DNA from: Malurus cyaneus samueli
Lineage: Eukaryota > Chordata > Aves > Passeriformes > Maluridae
DNA length: 64,000 bases
Direction: 5' to 3'
Assembly (NCBI GenBank): GCA_009741485.1
Contig: CM019228.1
Span: 10,430,696-10,494,695, forward strand
Below the pieces are notes generated by a model. The model worked only from the letters and a program-made list of their open reading frames with translations. It did not search any database and was not told where the DNA came from. Numbering within the stretch: the stretch's first letter is position 1; every line of letters starts with the position of its first letter. Below, in pieces: positions 55,268 through 64,000 of the stretch. The position numbers and the translations under genes were made by a program.

Positions 55268-58200
55268 GTGTGTACCAGCTTTTTGCTTAGTCTTTTACAT
55301 GTATAGAGCAGGGAAGGGCATTGTGGAAATGAATGAGAGACCCTGGGTGAATCACTGTGAGGGGGCTAGTGTTTCATGTGAGAAGTCTGTGTTTAATTTG
55401 TAATTCTGCTGTTTTAGGAAGATCCTACAGAAGTATATGTCAGACTGCATTTTAGGAATTCAGTCTGGATTCCCAGAAGGGTTGATTCAGGCCTCTCTTG
55501 AGAGGATCAATGGAGTCCCATGTTAATCAGTTCTTAAAAGTTTCAGTGTGAACACAGAGGTAAAAAGGGGCCAGAATTTCACCAGGTATTCACCATCTGT
55601 GGTGAATTCATCACCAGATCATTCCCTCACTTTTATTTGTACATTATGAAGTAAGTAGACTCTACCTCAGAGGTGGTAGTAATGTGCCCACAAGCTACAA
55701 CCTGAGGGTTTTGCCAGAGCTTTACTGATAATGATGCTGCTCCCACAATCTTGTTTTTTCCTGTCTGTATTAATTGCAGTGCTAGTTTCTCGTTCTGTCT
55801 CGTGTCAGTCTTCAATTAGAGCTGATTGGAGATGATGATTGTGCAACCCTGTTCTTGGAGCTTTCTGCTATCTCTGAGTGAAGGAAGAACTTGGAATATC
55901 AGAAAGCCCCGAGGGAAAGATGTTAACTAAATTTCAGCAGAATAAAACTTTTTATTTGGGGAAGAATGGGTAATGTTCTTATGTAAGTCATTCAGGCATG
56001 CAGGTGTGTCTGTGGAATCACAGTGAGTTTATACGTGGAAGAGGCATATAAGGAATGATGTTAATTTAGATGGATTTTTTAAATATATGTGGATGTCTGA
56101 ATCTATTTAGCAAGACAAGGCATGTAATGTAAATAGTATCCTATGCTAAGAACAGTAGTCTCCTATGCATTAAATGAAAATCAAATCCAGGAATGAAAAA
56201 AAAAAAAGAATGTTTGTTTTGACAGACTTCTTTAATTATAAATCTGTGAGTTCTCTCATGGGTTTTCTTTGTCTCTTTGAATCTCTCATTCTAATAAGGG
56301 GTTAACATGTTATTTGCTAATGAGACCAAATTCCTGTAGTAGTGGATGAATTGAGAGGCCTGTAAGAGATGTCACTTTCTCAGGTTGTGTGAGTCTGCTC
56401 TATAAATTCTCAGAAGAGTAATTTTTCTGAAAGGAGATTCCTGGTTCTGCTTTCCCTGCTGATTGTTTTTGTCAGCAATACTTTTGGGAGCAACAATGGA
56501 GGGAGAACTCTTCTGTGCCCTGCTGCCCTCCTCTCATCCCATTGTATTATTGGAAGGTGGATGGTTCTAGTGGCTGCTCAGTGTGCATGGAAGCTCTGCA
56601 CCTCCTCACCGTGACTTCTCCCTTATCAGATTGGATGTACACCCCTGTTTTCTCTCTGGGACTGCTGCATTCTTGCTGGGTTTTAGGGGAGAGGCTGAGT
56701 CTTGTGTTCATTTGAACTGAGCTCAGCCATCTGTCTCTGCTCTTGTTTACTGATGCTCTTTAGATGACTGGGAAGCCTCCTGGCAGTTTCAGTTTTTGCA
56801 GAAGGAAACAAAGGGGTAAAAATAACAAAGGTTGATAAAGCTTGAGGATAAATTCAGTTTTCAAAGAGGCAATAGATAATTTTTATTTTAAATAATTTAG
56901 CTGGGATGCAGCAATTAAGAAAAAGAGGCAGCTGAAGAGTCAGAACACTTAAAATTCCTAGATGTACTGGAAAGCTTTGTGTCTTGTTCCTAAGGATGAC
57001 CACACATTTCAGGCAAGGACAGAATGTAACTGATCCACCTTCTGCTTTCCTCAGCATAGGGGGTGACATGGCAAGCTTAGCAGGAACTTTCACCAGATGG
57101 CTAATCAGTACTGTCTTGCACATTAGCTGGTGGCAACTTTTTACTTAACCCAAAAGGCTTATGCCTTCAGAGGACTGTGTTTCTGATTAATTCCTACTGA
57201 GCATCATTTTATATGAATTTTCTTTCTTTCCTGATTAGGATGAATTTTGATCTGAAACCAATTGGCAGAACCTTATTTTCATAAAACAAACAAAAGGCAC
57301 GGGAGAGCACTGTGTGATTAGCTGGCTGGCTCCCATTCCCCACTACCCCGCTCCACTGCCGACTGTTCTTCATGACCATGTGATGCCAAAGCTGTTCACA
57401 GATCCAGAGAGATTTTCCAGCACCACTAGTTCTGCCAGGCTTCCCTAAAGTTTTGCTTGAACAGAGTGCAAATTTGAATCACAGTAGGTTCTGGCCAGCC
57501 TAAATGTTAATTAGCATCAAGTGGAGTTTGTTCAATAGTATTTGACTTCCGTGTGTATTCAGATTGTTGTGTGTTTTCTGGCTTTGCCTTTGATGGCTCT
57601 TCCCATAATAATGCTGAGTGTGCTGTGGGCAGGTGCAATGTGAAATTTCCATCTGGATCTGTCCCACTGCACCTTGAGCTTGGCCAGCAGACACATGCTG
57701 TTCTGCCCAAATTATTTCATGAGTTCACAGTTAAGTGATGTTTTCCTGATTTTGTATTACAAAAAAGGATGTCACTCTCAAGTCAGTGGAGTCTGAGCCA
57801 AAATTTGAATCTGGGTTTTTGGATGGAGATGGATTATCAAAAACCCTAAAGCAGACTAAGGTGTAGTAAGCTTTCAGTTTTTTCCAAGGAGCAACATGAG
57901 ACCTTCGGGGTTGAGATTTGGTAATAGCTGTACTTTCTATTAAATGTACTTAATGGAGCCTGGGCAAAGATATTTATATTAGGATTAATTATGTATCACT
58001 AGTTTCCTGTAGTGGGAATAGAAAAAAAAATCACATCTCAACTTTGCATTAAGCTTGAATATCTTTACTATGAAGGTGAAAGAAAAACAAAATCTTTTAA
58101 ATTCTGTCTTCTGTTAAACATTAATTGCAGAAATAGACATGAGAAAAGCCACTCGTGTATTTCTCCTTATGGTCAAGGGCAAAGTTGCCCAGTGCTGTTA

Positions 58201-61200
58201 TGGAGGGATGAGACCTTGCAATGGCCTCAGCTGGGACAGTTTTTTAACTAGCAGCAGTTTGTTAATGAAGGAGCCCACTTGGAGCTGTTGCTTGTCTTTA
58301 GAGCTTGCTGCATAAAATCAGTGCATGCTCTCTCAGCTCGGTGTGTGAAATGATTTTATCTATCTGCATAATAACATGGAAACTGTCTGGAGTCTGTGTA
58401 AATAATATTTACCTGCACAGCTGCTTCCTTCAAGGTGCCCCAGGAGTAACTTCTGTTCACGTGAGAAGACTTGGTGGTGCTCTGAGAGAGTCGTGCCAGG
58501 CTCCTTCTCTAGGAGCCAGCATGAACCACCACAGGGCTCGAGATGAGGTCAGTTTGGGGATATGTGTCATTTAATTCCATTGGAGTGAAGTTTTACTTAT
58601 TTTAACCTCTACGAAACGTGGGAGTTCTGAATGTCCCTTTCTGGAGAGCATGGAGCGTTCTCTATATTTTTAGTGAGCTTAATGTAGAGAGGGAAAAGAG
58701 CAGTGAAATGTATGCATGTGAACTGCAAAGATCACAATTCCTGTTACGTCAACAAAAGCCATTTTAAAACTGCTACCTACCCAGAGCTGTAGGTCTTCAG
58801 TTTTTGTGTGCCTGAAATGACTGACCAGGTAGGCAAGTGTCTAAATTTTCTGCTGTTAAGGCAAATCTTGATACCACTTATTTGTAAATCAAGAAAGCAT
58901 GTCGTGTGTCATCATGGAGGGACCTTGTTCTGTACCACTTTCTGCAAGGATTTGCTTCCTGAGTTATTTGCATCTTTTGAGATCTTAGACAAGTTTCTTA
59001 ATTCTGCACTTCTTCCACCCACTGTTGTATTCTGTGAATTTTAGTTTCAAGATGTAATTGGAAAAGTGCTTTGCAGGATTTTGCAGACTCCTGAGGCAAC
59101 ATGCTAGTCCTGTTGCTATTCAGAAGCACAGCTTTCCTTTGAGCAGGTGAGGTGAGTTGATCATTCAACTGTGTAGAGATTCTTCCTTCTGAGGAGATGA
59201 AACATAGGAACTTTAGTAATATGCAGATTGCTTGTTAATTTTAAGGACTGCTAGCCACAGGTCCTGCTTTCCATCTGTGACTTACTTTGGATCAATAACG
59301 CACTTTAAATTTTCTCTGACACTTGCTCAGTTCATTTTGCTGTTATTTTTTAAACATGTTTTAATTCTTTCCTGCTGTTCAGTGATTTCCTAGGACCACT
59401 GATGCCAAGATGCTGTTTAAATGCAACCCCCCACCCTGCCTTGCTTTTCAGCGATTTAGTGGCTTTTGAGATTATCAGGATGCTTGTACTACCACTCCCC
59501 TCTTCTTAGTCTGGGGGAGTGAAGAGCTTCCTCTTTTTCTTTTCCAGATGTCTCTTTCCCTTCCTCAGAGTTTAATGGAATCTATGGAGCTGCTTTATGT
59601 CCCCAGTGACTGTAGTGGACTCTGAAGTGTTTGTTTTGTTCCTTCTTCTTGAACAGTTGCTGATGTTTACCTCAGGCCTGCCAGAAGTAATAGCATGGAG
59701 ATAGATTCTATTTTTTCTTTTCTTAGGTTCACACTAGATCAGGTACTTTTGCAGTCACAAAGCACCTGCCTTTGAAATGGGAGTTTAAACCAACCCACAT
59801 AGTAGTTGTCTGTTACTGAGGAGCCCTGGAGACTGCTGGTGTCACCTCATCTGCTTGGGTGAAGCTCATTTTTGTGCTCCATGATGGAGAGATCAAAGTG
59901 GCACTGACTTCTTGTGGTGTTAGACAGAGAACTATGAATTCTGCACGTAGTGGGTCACAAAGCTGCTTGTCCTCCCTGCACAATTACCAAGAGTTCAAAG
60001 TGGTCTCTCTGGCAATAGAGATGAGCTCACTTTGTGCAGCTGCCACTGCTGCAAGAGGGCTTGGGTGCAGTTGAAATGCATTACCATTGCAAGCTTAAAG
60101 TTTGGGAGTGGTGGAGGAACTCAGGTGGGACCAAGCAGCCCCAGAGCCACAGGGATATCCATACAGCATCCATAGTATGATGGGCACAGCCTGGAATGCT
60201 GTGTGTATACCAAAATAGTTGGACCCAGCTTATTCCAGCTACAGCCCTAAAGCTTTGCAGTGGCTTATGAAGTGATTTACTTGTGTATGCAGGTGAAGGA
60301 CTTTAAAGCAGTGAATTATAGGTGAATGAAGTGCTTTGGTCTCCTGTGTTTTCTCTTCTCCAGCAAAGCTGTTGCATGAGTGTGCTTTTAACCTTGAAGA
60401 TTTTTATTATTTAGTGTAAATATACATGACCCCATGTACAGACTTGCAGGGTGTAAAACTGGAACATTATACTCTTGATTCTTGTAGTTATGCTATCTCA
60501 AGCTAATGCTGAGAAAAAGAAAGCTAGGAGCTTGCTAATTTGTGAAAATAATTGCTCTACCATCTTTCCTAAGTGCTTGCATTTGTCTAATACGTCTGGT
60601 TTGGATATTTGGATAAAATGCTGAGTACGATCTTCACTCACTCCTTCAATTAACAGCTTGCTTTTCACTGCCACCACAAAGTTTCACCTGAGCAAAAGTA
60701 ATAAAATGAGTTGACTGGAATGGCAAAGGGGGCATCCTGAGTAACAGATTTGGGATGAAACAAGAATAAGGTTTAATTAGAAAATTTGCAAAACCTTCAA
60801 GTGTGGGTTAGGAAATGCTTATTTTTGACTACTGGGCAGCACACTAGAGCTAATGATACTGACTCTTAAAAGAAGTGTTGTGGGCGGGGAGTGTGATTTG
60901 TAATCCAAATTTGGCTTTGCAGGCTGTCTGAGAGATGGGCCAACAAAGGAAGCCTAAGCCTGTGAAGGTTTGGCCCCCAGCAGTAGCCTGGAAACAGTTC
61001 TTCCAGTTCTACTGTGTTCTAGTTTGGTCTCTAATGCCCACCCTTGCTCCCTAACCTCTTGGGGGGAAACAGTTATCATGCAGAGGCAAGGAGGATCTGT
61101 GTTTCAGCTTCAAGGAATTTTGGAGGTCAGTCTATAAAGGTTAATGAGGTGAGACTTTGCAAGCTGTTGGAGAATTGTTCCATTTCAATTACCATAGGGA

Positions 61201-64000
61201 AGCATGTTGCTGGTCATGAAAATCAGAGTGTTGATTGGAGGCACAGCTTATCTGGAGCTTGCTTTTCCCCAGAGAAACCAACACCAGCAGTTAGGTGTGG
61301 TTTTTTTTTTTTTTTTTTTACTGTCTCCTCTTTGGTTTGTTCTGCTCAGTCAGATAAGCATGGAGAGAATAATAAGGGCCTGATCCTGTTCTTCCCTTGG
61401 TGAAATATCATTTGCTTTAGTAATCTTTTGCTGGAACAGACATGGTGCTCTGGTCCATGTTGGATGGCAGATAGATGGAGAGGTAGACTGCAAGGGACTA
61501 GAGAAATGCTGGCATAGATTAGTTTGGGTAAGCTGGACGTGAATGAAGTACTTCCAAAACAACAATTTCAGTGTCTTGAGTTACAAAGCAGGTTTTGGCT
61601 CACTGATGACAAAGTGGATTGCTTTCCTGATCATATCTTTAAATTACAAGTGCTGTGAAAGTAGCCATAAACTGTAAGTAAATCCTTGAATGTCAGTCTG
61701 TCTTACTGCTGAGTTTTACAAATCTGTAACTTTTCTGAACTTCTTTCAAATTGTACTGTCTGTGTTTTAAACAGTAAAATTGTCCTGTGTAGGACAGTGT
61801 GGTGTATTTCTGTCACAAAATCTGGCTGCAATTTGCAAATCTGTTACTAAAACAACAAAGCGTGTCTCCCTTTTGTCTTCTTCCTAACTGCCAAAATTGT
61901 ATCTCTCAGACTCTTTCTTAACCAGGTTATGGCTCATGTAGTAATCACATTATTGCAAATGTAATTGGAGTCTCTGCTTTAGAGAAAGCTCTGCCCAACT
62001 GTGGCAGCTGGAGTCAAGTTAGCTGCTCATGGCTACATGGATACAGGAGGGGAGTTCGTGTGAGAATCCAGAAGGACTGCCCTGTGGGAAGAGTGGATTG
62101 GTAGAGTTCAGTGTGTTGGTTTATACAATTGAATTGTGCCTTTTGGCATTACAGGCCTTGTGCATAGTTGTTATCTTCTGTTATTTTTTATTTGCAGTCA
62201 TTTCACCAATCTGTGTTACTACTGTGTGGGGTGGGGTTTTTTAAAATTATTTTGTGGAGGATAAGGATTCTTTTTGAGGAGACTTGATCCACCACAACCT
62301 TCCTTCTTTTAAAATAATACATTTTTTTAAACCCTCAAAAGCCATCCTTTTCAGGAGCTTCGGCACAAGTTCTGAAGTATCCAAAAGCCCCAAATTATTT
62401 GCAGATTGGTCTGTGACAGCAGCACAGTAGCAACTGTAGCAGGCTGCTGCAGATCACACAGTATTGTCTGAAACCTAAGCAGGCAGTCCTCACAGGAGGA
62501 GTTATTTAATAGTGTGTGCTTGGACTGCAGCTCCTCTCCTTGACGTGTGGGAAAGTGCACTGTGCAGCCTTGGCTCACTGTGTGGTTCTTAAGAACGACA
62601 GAATATTCTAGACTCCGCACTGAAATGCAACCACTTCTTCGCTGGGGTATTTACCTTCTTTCTTCTGTTATCAGCAATTATGTACTCCCTTGGCTGCAGA
62701 GCTGGGGAAGGAGTGCCCATTTTGAACCCACAAGATAGGTGTGGCTGGAGCAGGCTGTTCTTAGGACAGTCTGAAAAAACCCCACAAAACCCTCACTTGC
62801 CTACAGTCACATCTGTGTGTTCTTTTGAAATGAGCCAGCAGCCTCCTAGAATAATCTGTTGTGAAGGAAAATACCTTGTTCCCTGGAGCATCGAGGCTCC
62901 AAATGTGTGTGCGCTGCTGGAAAGGGAATGTGATTGGTTTGTTGTCGCTGGGGAGGTGTCGCATCCCAACACAGCGCTGATTTGCTGCAGTGCAGTTACA
63001 TCTCAGGGTATGACTGCCCAGGGAGAACGCCCCTGGCTGGGCTCAAGGCTTCCCAAAAGAGCTCAGATTATGTGTTTGGAGTGAGCCAAGGCACAGAACA
63101 CTTGTTTCTGTGACTGTTAGTCCAGCTGCCTGACTTCATAATTCACTGCCTCGCCTTCCGTTCTGCTTCCTGCTAACCGAGAGCTGCTCCGGAAATTTTT
63201 CATAGTGGTTTGAAGTGACATTAGCACACAAAGTTTCACAATGTAAAATGCAAAGAGTTGATCACTGTTTGAAAACTTGTGTGTGTTTGCCTGTCACCTC
63301 TAGTGTAAACTGTCCCGTTTGTTTGAATCCTTTTAGGTAGAACAAGTATGGGAGTTCCCTTCGCTGGGTAGGACACTTTCTCTTTACACTCTCCTGAGAT
63401 GTCATTGGACCTCTCAGTCTGAGAGGAATGAAATCACTGACATCACTCTGAGAAAACACAGCAATGCCTCAACTGTCTTTGAGGAAATTATGCTATTTGG
63501 ACGAATAAATTGTCTTTGCCATCTGTATCAATTACTCATTTGCATTTCTGGATTAGCCAGAGGAGACTGTCCAGTTGCAAAATTCTATTACAGTTCTCCC
63601 ACCTAAGCCTAATTGTGGCAGATACCAAACCCAATGCTTAACTGTGATTAAAGGTGTCTTGTGTGGGTGATGGGCATCCTGCATTACATCAGTGGCTGCA
63701 GTGAGGAGCAGCACATCTTGCAGTCCATTCCTTGTTTTACTTTTCTTGTTTTTCTTTATTAGGAAGCTGACAAGTGAAATCTAAATTGCAAGGAGAAAAA
63801 AGAATCTGACAAGGTGTCAGATGGAAATACACTCTTCAGCCAGGGGACATACATCACTTCTCTAGTCTTAGTATTGATCATCTGTGGCTCCTGATATGGG
63901 ATAAAACAGGTATTGGGAAGAGAATGTTTTAGTTAAATCCAGAGTATTGTCTCAAAGGCTTCCTAAGGTGGAACAAACATCTCTCAGCTCACATAAGTGA
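55268..64000 (+). other. BCR: BCR intron 1 (continues past window end)
   Basis: Follows the exon 1 donor. No second BCR exon (RhoGEF region) is present; human intron 1 is tens of kilobases long. It contains a poly(T) run at 61301-61319, a CTCF-like TCACCAGATGGC at 57090-57101, a locally CpG-containing patch at about 62860-63080 and an octamer motif ATTTGCAT at 63538-63545. Open frames are short and have no recognised product. Confidence 0.8.
61301..61319 (+). repeat. poly(T) run
   Basis: Nineteen consecutive T in BCR intron 1. No element body adjoins it on the minus strand. Confidence 0.9.

Noticed and set aside
57411..57431. Partial resemblance to an NRSF/REST element (ccagcaccac)
   Set aside because: Only the left half-site matches; the right half is absent.

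Overview
The window is vertebrate nuclear DNA, almost certainly from a bird. Its protein-coding exons are near-identical in reading to four neighbouring vertebrate genes, in the order GNAZ (+), RSPH14 (-), RAB36 (+), BCR (+), the same order as on human 22q11. The interspersed repeats I can recognise are all CR1 LINE fragments, the typical avian family. The rest is AT-rich intronic or intergenic DNA. I found no virus, CRISPR array, rRNA, tRNA or bacterial feature.

Layout. 1-6778: non-coding DNA upstream of the first GNAZ coding exon and probably inside the last large RSPH14 intron. 6779-26892: GNAZ, two coding exons (241 + 114 codons = 355 residues, the human length) separated by a 19 kb intron. 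26893-32106: GNAZ 3' region. 32107-33951: the first three coding exons of RSPH14 on the minus strand. Its later exons were not found, so GNAZ sits in an RSPH14 intron on the opposite strand and the 3' end of RSPH14 probably lies off the left edge. 34570-34910: a CpG-rich block that looks like the RSPH14 promoter and may be shared with RAB36. 37380-48813: RAB36, with a likely 5' UTR exon, ten coding exons with consistent phases (266 codons) and a poly(A) signal. 48814-52850: intergenic DNA with low-complexity T/G tracts, a GC-rich patch with CTCF-like motifs and an open, splice-flanked segment of unknown identity. 52855-53757: BCR CpG island and 5' leader. 53758-55267: BCR coding exon 1 (503 codons plus one base). 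55268-64000: BCR intron 1.

The genes are physical neighbours rather than a pathway. GNAZ is a signalling G-protein alpha subunit, RSPH14 is a ciliary radial-spoke protein, RAB36 is a membrane-traffic GTPase and BCR is a Rho-family GEF/GAP scaffold. The exon models rest on reading frame, splice-site phase and recalled family sequence; no alignment was run. The most useful leads are the unidentified splice-flanked ORF upstream of BCR, CTCF-like motifs between RAB36 and BCR, an X-box-like element in the RAB36 leader, an upstream ORF overlapping the BCR start codon, a BCR exon 1 longer than in human, and two unexplained local sequence duplications in and near the GNAZ intron. I did not find a previously undescribed biological system.
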